From Methanoregulaceae archaeon (GTDB lineage: Archaea > Halobacteriota > Methanomicrobia > Methanomicrobiales > Methanospirillaceae), in NCBI GenBank assembly GCA_015660885.1, contig JACTUB010000002.1:62001-126000 (forward strand): 64,000 nucleotides of DNA, read 5' to 3'. Positions 18,057-26,564 of the stretch are shown here, one piece after another (position 1 is the stretch's first letter; each line of letters begins with the position of its first letter). Below the pieces are notes generated by a model that saw nothing but the letters and a program-made list of their open reading frames with translations, made no database searches and was not told the origin of the DNA. The translations under genes were made by a program, and so were the position numbers.

Positions 18057-18527
18057 ATGAAACAGGACCAGCCAGGAAAAGCAGGTGGCACGATCCCCCT
18101 CTTCAACGCACGTACCGGCAAGACGGAAGATCTCACCCCCGTTATTAAAACCGATGCGGAGTGGAGGGCGCAACTCTCTCCTGAACAGTTCAGTGTGGCG
18201 CGAAAACAGGGCACGGAATACGCGTTTACCGGTAAATACCATAACTGGAAGGAGCACGGTATTTATTCCTGTATCTGCTGCGGCACTGACCTCTTCTTAT
18301 CTGAGACCAAGTTTGATTCCGGCACCGGCTGGCCCAGTTTCTACGCGCCGGTTTCACCGCTTAATGTCAGCACGCACTCCGATGCTTCGGGCGGGATGGT
18401 ACGAACGGAGGTAGTCTGTGCACGGTGCGGGGCACATCTCGGCCACGTCTTTGATGACGGCCCTCCCCCGGGTGGCAAACGCTACTGCATGAACTCGGCA
18501 GCGCTGGATTTCGATAAAATCCCGTGA
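18057..18527 (+). CDS. msrB: Peptide methionine-R-sulfoxide reductase MsrB
   Basis: 156 residues from the ATG at 18057 (a GTG at 18048 in the same frame is less likely). It repairs the R-epimer of methionine sulfoxide in proteins. The fold is complete: YHNWKEHGIYSCICCG and VCARCGAHLGH give the two CxxC pairs of the zinc site, SGTGWPSFYAP is the substrate pocket, and RYCMNSAAL carries the catalytic Cys. Length is usual for the family. It stands near a flavin reductase and, 10 kb on, a rubrerythrin-like protein and a peroxiredoxin, consistent with oxygen tolerance of the organism. Confidence 0.93.
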   Translation: MKQDQPGKAGGTIPLFNARTGKTEDLTPVIKTDAEWRAQLSPEQFSVARKQGTEYAFTGKYHNWKEHGIYSCICCGTDLFLSETKFDSGTGWPSFYAPVSPLNVSTHSDASGGMVRTEVVCARCGAHLGHVFDDGPPPGGKRYCMNSAALDFDKIP

Positions 18528-18600
18528 CAGGAAAAAATATGCCCCATGCACAACCCTTTTTTATGATGTCCTTCCCATAGCAGAGCTGGGGAATGGATCA

Positions 18601-19167
18601 ATGGGGAAAATTTCAGCAGGCAGGAATGTGTTTATGTATCCCATGCCGGTTACCCTGCTCGGCACGCTGGTGGATGGCAGACCGGATTTCATGGCGCTTG
18701 GTTGGATCACCCGGGTGAATGCAAACCCTCCGACGATAGGCTGTGGTGTAGGGAGGCACCACCATTCGGTTCGGGGTATCGAGGAGAACAAAACGTTCAG
18801 TATCAATGTCCCTTCCGTGAAAATGATGGAGAAAACGGACTATTGCGGGCTGGTCTCGGGAAAGGATGCTGACAAAGCAGCGCTCTTCGATGTGTATTAC
18901 GGGGAACTGGATACTGCCCCGATGATAACCGAATGCCCGCTCTCCTTGGAATGCCGGGTGGAGGTTACCATCGAAAATCCCACCAATAATTTTTACATTG
19001 GTGAAATCATCGCATCATATACCGAAGAAAAGTACCTCACAAAAGGTAAACCGGATATTAAGAAGATCAACCCGCTCCTGCTCACCATGCCGGACAACCG
19101 TTACTGGGCCGTCGGGGAATATGCCGGTGACGCGTGGAGCATAGGCAAAACGCTGAAAACGAAGTGA
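18601..19167 (+). CDS. Flavin reductase family (FMN-binding split barrel) protein
   Basis: 188 residues, soluble. The sequence follows the flavin-reductase-like split barrel: YPMPVTLLGTLVDGRPDFMAL, WITRVNANPPTIGCGVG with the NP-P turn next to FMN, SVRGIEENKTFSINVPS, then CRVEVTIENPTNNFYIGEI. The family includes flavoredoxins that use FMN as a prosthetic group for electron transfer in anaerobes. The gene is 73 bases downstream of msrB on the same strand and may be co-transcribed. Partner proteins are unknown. Confidence 0.85.
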   Translation: MGKISAGRNVFMYPMPVTLLGTLVDGRPDFMALGWITRVNANPPTIGCGVGRHHHSVRGIEENKTFSINVPSVKMMEKTDYCGLVSGKDADKAALFDVYYGELDTAPMITECPLSLECRVEVTIENPTNNFYIGEIIASYTEEKYLTKGKPDIKKINPLLLTMPDNRYWAVGEYAGDAWSIGKTLKTK

Positions 19168-19302
19168 ATCACCGATCCGGGATCTTCACGTATCCGCATC
19201 GGGTATCCCTGCATCAACCGCTCCATCCGGTGCATGCCATCCAGTAAGAATGCAATAAAAAGGGTAGATGGAAAGAAGTACAAACTACTTAGGCTTATAA
19301 TC

Positions 19303-20328
19303 TTATTTCTTTTTCTTCAGTAATCCGTTTTCCTCTACCAATAAGTTGATAACTGTTTCAGAGATGTCTCCCGCATATTCTCCCGCTCTCCGTATACTTT
19401 CAGAGATGTAATTTAAAGAAATGGCAATCATCGTATCCTGCTTGAGCACTATGTTATTAATCTCTCCACAGATGTTTTCCAGTGCGTTGATCGATTCAAT
19501 ATTCCGGTTGGCATCTTTCATATCGGAGTTGAAAAAAGAAACAATACTCCGGTCAAAAATTTCAAGCGACATTATACTTGCTTTTTTTATGATATTGATG
19601 GTTTGTTTATCAAGATTTATCTCGATAATGGGAATGGCATGTTCTGCAATTCTTACCGCATGGTCCCCGATCCGCTCGATAATCCGGCTCAATATATAGT
19701 AATGCATTGCCATATCCGGTGATATCCCCATCTTCCGGGACAGGGATGCATACAGCATAATCGTGTTGGTCTGGCGGGCGATCAGCCAGTTCAACCGGTC
19801 TGCATCGATGTCACGGGAGATTACATCTTCTGCAAGAGTCTTGTTGTGGGTATCAAGAGCCGTAATTGCATCCTTATGCATGTTTTTAACAATTACAAAC
19901 ATGCGCTTGATGGTATTCTCAAACGGCATCTCTACCGGATTGAGCAGGTCTTTTATCGCGATAACGCTCTCGGTTTCCTCAACGACTTCCTGGCCAATCG
20001 TCATCTGGGTGAAATCCCGGACAACTGATCGGACAAACGGGGGAAAACCCTTTTTTGTGGTAAGGTGAATCACATTGAAACCCATGATGTAAGTTCCAAT
20101 TAAAAGACGGAATAAAAATGCCGGATCGGTAATAGTACTGCAGTCAATCTCCTTGACCTGCTGGAGAATCTCTTCAGTGGTATTTTTGGTAATCATGAGT
20201 GTTCCGTCAGGCTGTACGGTCATTCCCACCGGATCATTCTTCTTGATCTTCTGTTTTTCTGCCCAATCTTTAGGGAGCGTTACCACAAAGGAAGCCCCCC
20301 CGGTCATCTGCACCCGTCTAATCTCCAT
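19303..20328 (-). CDS. AbrB-PhoU fusion regulator of phosphate uptake
   Basis: 341 residues. The N-terminus (MEIRRVQMTGGASFVVTLPK, then WAEKQKIKKNDPV) is a SpoVT/AbrB swapped-hairpin DNA-binding domain. From about residue 110 there are two PhoU three-helix bundles (motifs such as AEDVISRDIDADRLNWLI and IIERIGDHAVRIAEHAI) of the kind that bind metal and contact PstB. It lies head-to-head with pstS across a 131-bp shared intergenic region, so it is likely to regulate the pst operon and itself. The ATG at 20328 has a GGTGAT ribosome-binding site 4 bases upstream. In archaea this fusion replaces the PhoR-PhoB two-component control used in bacteria. Confidence 0.88.
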   Translation of the reverse strand: MEIRRVQMTGGASFVVTLPKDWAEKQKIKKNDPVGMTVQPDGTLMITKNTTEEILQQVKEIDCSTITDPAFLFRLLIGTYIMGFNVIHLTTKKGFPPFVRSVVRDFTQMTIGQEVVEETESVIAIKDLLNPVEMPFENTIKRMFVIVKNMHKDAITALDTHNKTLAEDVISRDIDADRLNWLIARQTNTIMLYASLSRKMGISPDMAMHYYILSRIIERIGDHAVRIAEHAIPIIEINLDKQTINIIKKASIMSLEIFDRSIVSFFNSDMKDANRNIESINALENICGEINNIVLKQDTMIAISLNYISESIRRAGEYAGDISETVINLLVEENGLLKKKK

Positions 20329-20389
20329 CTTATCACCTGATATAAATAGATAACTGATATCACTATGTTACTCTATTTGTCTATTTCTC

Positions 20390-20399
20390 ATATATATAC
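20390..20399 (+). promoter_or_regulatory. TATA-like element of the pst operon
   Basis: The string atatatata just before 20400 lies in the intergenic space between the AbrB-PhoU gene and pstS and about 60 bases before the pstS ATG (20460). It is the strongest TATA-like match there. The flanking repeats (GATATAAATAGATAACTGATATC) contain inverted and direct GATA-type repeats that could be operator half-sites for the regulator encoded next door. Spacing and content only; no experimental support. Confidence 0.4.
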
Positions 20400-20459
20400 T
20401 AGTATAGTTTATGGCGAAAAAACATTTAATAGCACGGGTAAAATGGATGATAGAACACC

Positions 20460-21440
20460 ATGAATGCAAAAAGGAGTTCGTATGTATTAATCATCCTGAG
20501 CCTCGCCGCAGTATTCATGCTGGCGTTTGCTGCAGGGTGTACAAGCAACGGAACGAAGACTACGGTTGCAACCACGGTCCCGACTGCTTCTCCCGCAGTT
20601 GTTGCAACCATGCAGGTATCGGTACCAACTACAGCAGCGCCGGCAATGACCACAGCCCCGGTTTCCACCGGCCAGAAGCAGACCATCAAAATCAGTGGTT
20701 CAACAACCGTATTGCCGATAGCCCAGGCAGCAGCTGACGCGTATATGAAAGATCACCCGGATGCAGACATCCAGATATCCGGAGGTGGATCCGGTGTTGG
20801 GGTCCAGGCAATTGGTGCCAGAACTGTCGATATCGGTATGTCATCGCGTGATGTGACAACAGATGAGATGGCCAAGTATCCCAGTTTTGTCGTTACGACT
20901 GTTGCACAAGATGGTATCGCAATCATTGTGAACCCGGCAAATGAGATCCCGTACATAACGCTCGACCAGGTGAAAGGTATCTATTTGGGCAATATTACCA
21001 AATGGACTCAGATAACCGGTGCGAATGTTCCCGGTACCAATAACCAGATCGTGATTGTCGGCCGTGACAGTGCATCCGGCACCCGTACCTACTTCGATCA
21101 AACTGTCCTGCTCAGTGCAACTCCGGTGAAAACCATGCTGGAACAGAACTCCAACGGGGCTGTTCTCCAGACGGTAGCCCAGACCCCCGGAGCAATCGGT
21201 TACGTTTCAATCGGTTTTGTCAGCAAAGATGTTAAAGCCCTGTCTATCTGGTATAATGCCCAGAAGTTAATCGCTCCTTCGATCGCTAATGTCAAAACCA
21301 AGACATATCCGATCTCCCGTAACCTGTATATGATCACCAATGGTCAGCCCAGCGGACTTGCCGGTGACTTCATCAAGTATATTCTCAGCCCGGACGGCCA
21401 GAAGATCGTAGCTGATCAGGGTTTCGTGACTCTTACCTGA
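20460..21440 (+). CDS. pstS: Phosphate-binding lipoprotein PstS
   Basis: 326 residues. A membrane-targeting segment ends in a lipobox (LAFAAGCTS), then a Thr/Ala/Pro-rich linker (about 27-72) lifts the binding domain off the membrane. The domain is a canonical PstS: SGSTTVLPIAQAA, GGGSGVGVQAIG, VDIGMSSRD and GRDSASGTR carry the phosphate contacts. It captures phosphate outside the cell and passes it to the permease encoded 51 bases downstream. The first gene of the pst operon. Confidence 0.95.
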   Translation: MNAKRSSYVLIILSLAAVFMLAFAAGCTSNGTKTTVATTVPTASPAVVATMQVSVPTTAAPAMTTAPVSTGQKQTIKISGSTTVLPIAQAAADAYMKDHPDADIQISGGGSGVGVQAIGARTVDIGMSSRDVTTDEMAKYPSFVVTTVAQDGIAIIVNPANEIPYITLDQVKGIYLGNITKWTQITGANVPGTNNQIVIVGRDSASGTRTYFDQTVLLSATPVKTMLEQNSNGAVLQTVAQTPGAIGYVSIGFVSKDVKALSIWYNAQKLIAPSIANVKTKTYPISRNLYMITNGQPSGLAGDFIKYILSPDGQKIVADQGFVTLT

Positions 21441-21491
21441 ACAGAAAACAAGGAAAAAACTAAACAATTTTTTCATTACTGGGAAGCTGGA

Positions 21492-23450
21492 ATGGTGAAA
21501 TTCATGAAAAAAATGAATGGTGTCTTCAACGCTTCCGAAGGCACTACCCGTTTCTCCTTCCTCAAAGAGCAGGCAATTAAAACCGTATTCTTCTTCACAG
21601 CCTTCTTTGCCGTTATTGTTGTCTTATTCATCCTCCTGTTCTTATTACAGGATGGGTACGTCATCTTTGAGAAGGTCGGCGTACTCGCGTTCCTGTTTGG
21701 TGACTCATGGGCCCCGACTGCAGTGGTACCGTTGTACGGTATCTTGCCGCTCATCGTCGGAACCCTGTTGGTCACCCTCGGGGCAATGGTCTTTGCTGTC
21801 CCGCTTTCTATCGGCTGTGCGATCTATATTTCCGAGCTCGCCTCCCCACGGGTAAAACAAGTACTCAAACCGGCAGTTGAATTGCTTGCTGGTATCCCAT
21901 CAGTCGTATACGGATTCTTCGGGCTGATCGTTCTTACCAATTTCATCCGGGTAGTCTTTGATCTTCCCACGGGCGAGACATGGCTGGCAGCTTCAGTTCT
22001 TCTCGGTATCATGGCACTTCCCACGATCATCAGTGTTTCTGAGGATGCGATAAGTTCAGTACCCCGCGAGTATAAGGAAGGGTCCCTTGCAATCGGGGCG
22101 AACCGGTGGCAGACAATAAGCCGGGTCCTTGTGCCTGCAGCGCTTTCCGGCATTGCTGCGGCCATTATCCTTGGTATCGGAAGAGCCATTGGCGAGACCA
22201 TGGCTGTCCTGATGGTTGCTGGCAACGCGGGAATTATTCCAGACCCCTTATGGAATATCTTCTCATCAGTAAGGACACTTACCGCAACACTGGGCATTGA
22301 AATGGGTGAAGTATCTGTCGGCAGTGATCATTACAGTGCCTTGTTCGGTGTTGCAGTCGTCCTGCTCATTATTACTCTCATCGTCAATATCTCGGCTGTT
22401 ACGATTCTGCGCCGCTTGAAAGAGGGACGGACCGCTCATCACGCCCGCAAACCTTTCATCCCTTCCTCCATGCAGGAATCCCTGAAACGGGTCGGGGAGG
22501 TAAGTGTGATTGCTGCCCTGATCCTGTTCTTGCTTGAAGCTGCACCGTGGTACTTCGCAGCCGTAATACTGCTGGTCTGCGGTGCATTCTACTTCGGCAG
22601 GAACCGGCTCTCGAGGAAGCATATCGAGAAGATCGCATTTGGTTTGATTATTGCAGCGGCAGTCATCGTGATTGCCATCCTTGTTATAATTCTCCAGAAC
22701 ATTATCCTCAACGGTCTTCCGGCACTCTCGTGGGAATTCCTGACCCAGCCGCCACAGAATCTCGGCAGGGCAGGAGGGATTTTCCCGGCAATTATCGGTA
22801 CGCTCTATCTCGTCACTGGTGCAATTGCGATCGCGCTTCCTCTGGGTGTCGGGGCAGCAATTTATCTTATAGAATACACGCGGGAAGGCCGCATCACCCG
22901 GCTCATCAGGACCGGTGTTGACCTGCTCAACGGCACTCCTTCAATCGTGTTTGGCCTGTTCGGGTTTGCATTCATCGTGCTGTATCTCGGGATTGGTGTA
23001 TCACTACTTGCCGGGCAGATCACCCTTGCACTGATGGTATTGCCAACAGTCATCCGCACAACTGAAGAATCCTTAAAAAATATCCCGCAATCATTACGGG
23101 AAGGCAGTCTTGCCCTGGGAGCGACCCGATGGCAGACGATCAGCAGGGTAGTCCTGCCACCGGCAGTGCCGGGTATTGTGACGGGAGCAATTCTCTCCAT
23201 CGGGAGAGCAGCAGGAGAAACCGCCCCGATCATGTTCACGGCAGTCATCTTCTCGTCGCGGTTCCTACCTAATTCGGTCTTTCAGCCGGTGATGGCGCTG
23301 CCTTACCATCTCTTCATCCTGGCGACCAATGTCCCGGGTGCTTCAACAAACAAGTACGGAACTGCACTCGTCCTGCTGATGATTGTTGTTGGTTTTTACT
23401 CAGTCGCGATCATTGTACGAAACCATTTCCAAAATAAATCACGGGGATGA
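21492..23450 (+). CDS. Fused phosphate permease PstC-PstA
   Basis: 652 residues, about twice a normal Pst permease. The first half (to about 310) is PstC-like, with six hydrophobic segments and an EAA-loop (SVPREYKEGSLAIGANRWQT, GIGRAIGETMAVLMVAGN). A middle region (about 330-410) adds extra hydrophobic helices and links to a PstA-like half (from about 420) with its own EAA-loop (NIPQSLREGSLALGATRWQT, SIGRAAGETAPIMFTA). A single chain therefore can form the whole translocation channel. An internal ATG at 21504 is an alternative start. It is separated from pstB by three bases. In most genomes pstC and pstA are two genes, so the fusion is noteworthy. Confidence 0.9.
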   Translation: MVKFMKKMNGVFNASEGTTRFSFLKEQAIKTVFFFTAFFAVIVVLFILLFLLQDGYVIFEKVGVLAFLFGDSWAPTAVVPLYGILPLIVGTLLVTLGAMVFAVPLSIGCAIYISELASPRVKQVLKPAVELLAGIPSVVYGFFGLIVLTNFIRVVFDLPTGETWLAASVLLGIMALPTIISVSEDAISSVPREYKEGSLAIGANRWQTISRVLVPAALSGIAAAIILGIGRAIGETMAVLMVAGNAGIIPDPLWNIFSSVRTLTATLGIEMGEVSVGSDHYSALFGVAVVLLIITLIVNISAVTILRRLKEGRTAHHARKPFIPSSMQESLKRVGEVSVIAALILFLLEAAPWYFAAVILLVCGAFYFGRNRLSRKHIEKIAFGLIIAAAVIVIAILVIILQNIILNGLPALSWEFLTQPPQNLGRAGGIFPAIIGTLYLVTGAIAIALPLGVGAAIYLIEYTREGRITRLIRTGVDLLNGTPSIVFGLFGFAFIVLYLGIGVSLLAGQITLALMVLPTVIRTTEESLKNIPQSLREGSLALGATRWQTISRVVLPPAVPGIVTGAILSIGRAAGETAPIMFTAVIFSSRFLPNSVFQPVMALPYHLFILATNVPGASTNKYGTALVLLMIVVGFYSVAIIVRNHFQNKSRG

Positions 23451-23453
23451 ACT

Positions 23454-24215
23454 ATGTCAGAATCTGCAATTATTACAACAAATAACGTAAATCTCTGGTA
23501 TAGCGATAAACAAGCACTTGAATCCGTTTCAATGACGATCCCAAAGAACAAGGTGACTGCCCTGATCGGTCCCTCCGGCTGCGGAAAATCGACGCTATTA
23601 CGTTGTTTCAACCGGTTAAACGATCTCATCGACTGTGTGAAGATCAGCGGGGAGATCCTGCTTGACAACGAAAACATCCATGCAACAGGAACCGATGTGG
23701 TTATGCTGCGGAAAAAAGTGGGGATGGTCTTTCAGAAGCCCAATCCGTTCCCAAAATCCATTTACGAGAATGTAGCATATGGCCCCCGCGTGCATGGTGT
23801 GAAAGACAAAACCGAGCTTGACAAAATTGTCGAGCAGAGCCTTCATCATGCGGCGTTATGGGATGAAGTCAGGGATCGTCTCCACGATTCAGCACTCGGG
23901 CTGTCCGGTGGCCAGCAACAGCGGCTGTGCATCGCCCGGACACTTGCGGTAGAGCCAGAAGTGATCCTGATGGATGAGCCCTGTTCAGCGCTTGATCCCA
24001 TCGCCACCGCAAAAATCGAGAACCTTATCAATTTGCTCAAGCAGGACTACACTGTCATAATCGTCACTCATAACATGCAGCAGGCAGCGAGAGTGAGCGA
24101 TTATACCGGTTTCATGTATCTGGGAAAACTCATCGAATGTGGAAAAACCGTGGAGATCTTCGAGCATCCAAAAGAGGAACTTACCGAGAATTATATAACC
24201 GGTCGGTTTGGGTAG
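23454..24215 (+). CDS. pstB: Phosphate transport ATP-binding protein PstB (copy 1)
   Basis: 253 residues, the energy-supplying subunit of the phosphate ABC transporter at the inner face of the membrane. Walker A is GPSGCGKST (about 41-49), the Q-loop is [12 protein letters not shown], the signature is [16 protein letters not shown] and Walker B is [13 protein letters not shown]; the His switch follows in [15 protein letters not shown]. It ends ENYITGRFG, as PstB proteins do. It overlaps nothing but follows the permease gene by three bases. A close copy lies at 26565-27326. Confidence 0.96.
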   Translation: MSESAIITTNNVNLWYSDKQALESVSMTIPKNKVTALIGPSGCGKSTLLRCFNRLNDLIDCVKISGEILLDNENIHATGTDVVMLRKKVGMVFQKPNPFPKSIYENVAYGPRVHGVKDKTELDKIVEQSLHHAALWDEVRDRLHDSALGLSGGQQQRLCIARTLAVEPEVILMDEPCSALDPIATAKIENLINLLKQDYTVIIVTHNMQQAARVSDYTGFMYLGKLIECGKTVEIFEHPKEELTENYITGRFG

Positions 24216-24224
24216 GTGGAATAA

Positions 24225-24875
24225 ATGGCAGAAAAATTTCATTCAGAGCTCAAAAACCTTAAAACTGAAACATTGGAGATGGCTCACCTTGGGCGATTTA
24301 TGCTGCGTACGGCAGTCGATGCACTAATTCGCCAGGACCCGAATCTTGCTGAAACAGTGATTGCGCGAAAAGAAGAGATCCGCCAGATGGAAATTCAGCT
24401 TGAAGAACACTGTTACCAGCTTATCGCCCTTAATCAGCCGATGGCAAAGGACATGCGGGTCATTGCATGCACTTTAAAAGTGATTACGGCATCACTCCGT
24501 ATCGGGCGGTACGGCAAGGTAATTGCAAATATTGTGAAAAAAATTTCAGATCTGCCGCACATCGCGAATCTTATGAGTATCCCCCATATGGCGGATTTGG
24601 TGATTGAAATGATTGATGATTCGATCAAGGCTTACGAAAATGACACTATCGAAATGATCTCTGATTTTTCGACCCGGGATGACACCATTGATTCATTGCG
24701 TCAATCAATCTTCCGCGAGGGAATTACCTATATGATGGAAGATCCCAGGAACATCACCCGCTGCACCAACTACATCCTTGTCGCCCGGTACCTTGAACGC
24801 TGTGCTGACCATGCCTGTAAAATTGCAGAGAATGTTCAATATATGCACACCGGTGAGCGCATCGAGATCCACTGA
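24225..24875 (+). CDS. phoU: Phosphate signalling protein PhoU (copy 1)
   Basis: 216 residues of all-helical PhoU type: two three-helix bundles, with LIALNQPMAKDMRVIACTLKV (written in family form QPxAxDLR) and ARYLERCADHACKIAENVQY as the paired metal-site helices. PhoU dampens Pst activity when phosphate is plentiful and couples transport to the regulator. It follows pstB by nine bases. Its second copy at 27336-27986 keeps the same motifs. Confidence 0.93.
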   Translation: MAEKFHSELKNLKTETLEMAHLGRFMLRTAVDALIRQDPNLAETVIARKEEIRQMEIQLEEHCYQLIALNQPMAKDMRVIACTLKVITASLRIGRYGKVIANIVKKISDLPHIANLMSIPHMADLVIEMIDDSIKAYENDTIEMISDFSTRDDTIDSLRQSIFREGITYMMEDPRNITRCTNYILVARYLERCADHACKIAENVQYMHTGERIEIH

Positions 24876-24893
24876 ACCAACGATGGAAAGAAT

Positions 24894-25352
24894 ATGGAAA
24901 AGAAGACCGTGTTATTTATCTGCTTATTCAATTCAGTGAGATCGCAGATAGCAGAAGGCCTTCTTAACGCCCGCTGTAACTACCGCTATACTGCATTTTC
25001 TGCAGGTGTTGCACCGGCAGGACTGAATCCGTATGCTGTTGCGGTGATGAAAGAGGCGGGAATTGATATCTCCAACCAGAAGTCCAAGAAACTGTCTCAG
25101 TTTACCGGCACCCGGTTCGATTACGTTATCACGATGTGTGACCGGGCGAAACTGGCGGTGACCGGGGCCATCCCTGAAGGAGAGACCATGATACACCGGG
25201 GATTTGTGAGTCCTTCAGAAATCCGTGAGAACAATGCGGAGATCCTCGCGGATTTCCGCGTACTCCGGGACGATATCGATTCCTGGCTTACCGTGATCTT
25301 CCCGGACTATCCTGAAAACCGGAGAGACCGACGCAGGGAGAATAAAAAATGA
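24894..25352 (+). CDS. Arsenate-reductase-like low-molecular-weight phosphatase family protein
   Basis: 152 residues. The active-site loop CLFNSVRS (C at residue 10) is CX5R, as in LMW phosphatases and thioredoxin-coupled ArsC. The acidic loop is replaced by the family's usual ArsC helix. Of the two further cysteines needed for the ArsC relay, one is present (MC in VITMCDRAKLAV) but the position seven further on is Val, not Cys. It therefore may not act as a normal thioredoxin-coupled arsenate reductase. It lies 18 bases after phoU, at the end of the pst operon, where arsenate entering through a phosphate transporter could be dealt with. Alternatively it is a protein phosphatase. Confidence 0.75.
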   Translation: MEKKTVLFICLFNSVRSQIAEGLLNARCNYRYTAFSAGVAPAGLNPYAVAVMKEAGIDISNQKSKKLSQFTGTRFDYVITMCDRAKLAVTGAIPEGETMIHRGFVSPSEIRENNAEILADFRVLRDDIDSWLTVIFPDYPENRRDRRRENKK

Positions 25353-25732
25353 CAGAGTATAACCGTGAAGAAATTGCTATGAACGCTGGTAACCAGAAAG
25401 TTGATGGCATGGAACGAAAACTCCGTGTTCTGTTCATCTGTACCCACAATTCTGCCCGATCCCAGATGGCGGAAGGATGCGGGCGCGGTATGGCGACTGG
25501 TTCGAGGTGAGGAGTGCCGGAACAGAAGTGCGTGAGGTGAACCCGCTGGCGGTGGTCACGATGGAGGAGATAGGAATTGACATTTCCGGGCACCGGTCAA
25601 AGCTCATCGATGAATTCTTTGATCGGGGCTGATATAGTCGTAACAGTCTGTGACAGCGCTCACAATGCCTGCCCGTTCTTCCCGGGCGCAAAAACGATTA
25701 TAAGTACCAATTTTCCTGATCCGTCTATATAG
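25349..25732 (+). pseudogene. Second arsenate reductase (ArsC-like) gene, broken by two frameshifts
   Basis: Its ATG overlaps the stop of the preceding gene (ATGA, 25349-25352), so it was translated from the same transcript. Frame 1 gives LRVLFICTHNSARSQMAEG, with CX5R intact. Near 25478 the frame must shift to continue as RARYGDWFEVRSAGTEVREVN. Near 25625, at a run of four G (GATCGGGGCT), it shifts again to give ADIVVTVCDSAHNACPFFPGAK and a stop at 25730-25732. This copy has both relay cysteines (C, then C seven residues on) that the intact neighbour lacks. Two separate breaks argue for decay rather than one sequencing error, though the second lies at a homopolymer. Confidence 0.75.
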
Positions 25733-25783
25733 TTGTATCATCAAAATATATATTAACACAGAATGCTATGATTATTAATTATA

Positions 25784-25933
25784 ATGTATTCACAGCAAGT
25801 AGGAAGGATCAACCGAAAGCGGTTTATCGTTACTGAAGGAACTGTATTGGATATACTGAAAAAACGGCTCAAAAGTGAGAAAGACATAATAGTTCGCCAG
25901 TATATCCGACAGAAAATTAATCTATTCAGTTAA
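25784..25933 (+). CDS. Small basic protein of 49 residues, unknown
   Basis: An ATG at 25784 opens 49 codons ending at TAA 25931-25933. The product is strongly basic (INRKRFIVTEG, LKKRLKSEKDIIVRQYIRQK), with a predicted strand followed by one long amphipathic helix. Upstream are AT-rich elements (tatatattaaca about 30-40 bases before the ATG) of promoter type. It could be a small DNA-binding protein or a remnant. I recognise no family. Confidence 0.35.
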   Translation: MYSQQVGRINRKRFIVTEGTVLDILKKRLKSEKDIIVRQYIRQKINLFS

Positions 25934-25988
25934 GAGCCCGAAAGATCGCATGATAATCCGCAGTATAACTTTTCACTCAGCCTTCATT

Positions 25989-26198
25989 CTATTTCCTTCT
26001 CAATACATTCATTAAATTTTGTAGATCAATTTTATTTTGGGTAAGATACCAATAAAGAGCAACAAATAATCCCGCTACAATTAATATATAACCTATTAAA
26101 ATCCCAATAGTAAGAAATCCAATAACTACCATTATAAACGCGGCGTACTTTAAATATTTGGCTCTCTTTTTTAAATGTTCGATATCTTGTTCGGGCAT
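25989..26198 (-). CDS. Small membrane protein, unknown
   Basis: 69 residues. A charged start (MPEQDIEHLKKRAKYLK) is followed by two membrane helices close together (about 18-50: AAFIMVVIGFLTIGILIGYI, then a short loop and LIVAGLFVALYWYL) and a basic tail. Such small two-helix proteins are common in archaea and often unannotated. AT-rich composition resembles the intergenic DNA around it and the block between the two pstB-phoU copies. Confidence 0.5.
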   Translation of the reverse strand: MPEQDIEHLKKRAKYLKYAAFIMVVIGFLTIGILIGYILIVAGLFVALYWYLTQNKIDLQNLMNVLRRK

Positions 26199-26564
26199 AA
26201 TAGGTAATTACGTAAGATCCAATGATTTGCATTTAGGGTTATTCTGATTGTACCCGGTTCTTCTTGACCACTACCTCTTCTTATAAAAATATAAATATTC
26301 ACATGATATTTCCCTTACCTGATTTCAACGCCAACTGATTTCTTGGAAATGGAGCAACGAACTCCATGATATCATATTCAAGGATTCACTGGTTCAATAA
26401 GAATCGATAGAAAAAATGTTAAGACCGGTATAAAATTTCTTAAGGATATATTCTATATTATTTTCAGAAAGATTTTGTTCGATTAACCTTATGGCATTTT
26501 GATGCGTACTTCCGGTGGCAATCGTGATGAGAAGTCATTTTCCAGAAAGAACTACGGGAGTAAC
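26199..26564. promoter_or_regulatory. Intergenic region, probable promoters of the second pstB-phoU pair and a divergent small gene
   Basis: 366 bases with no gene I can support. It is AT-rich and holds several TATA-like strings: tataaaaatataaata near 26281-26296 and ggtataaaatttctt near 26430-26444. The latter lies about 120 bases before the pstB copy 2 start and is on the correct strand. The frame open from 26499 is a likely 5' leader extension of pstB, because the family start is the ATG at 26565 with GGGAG before it. Confidence 0.35.
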
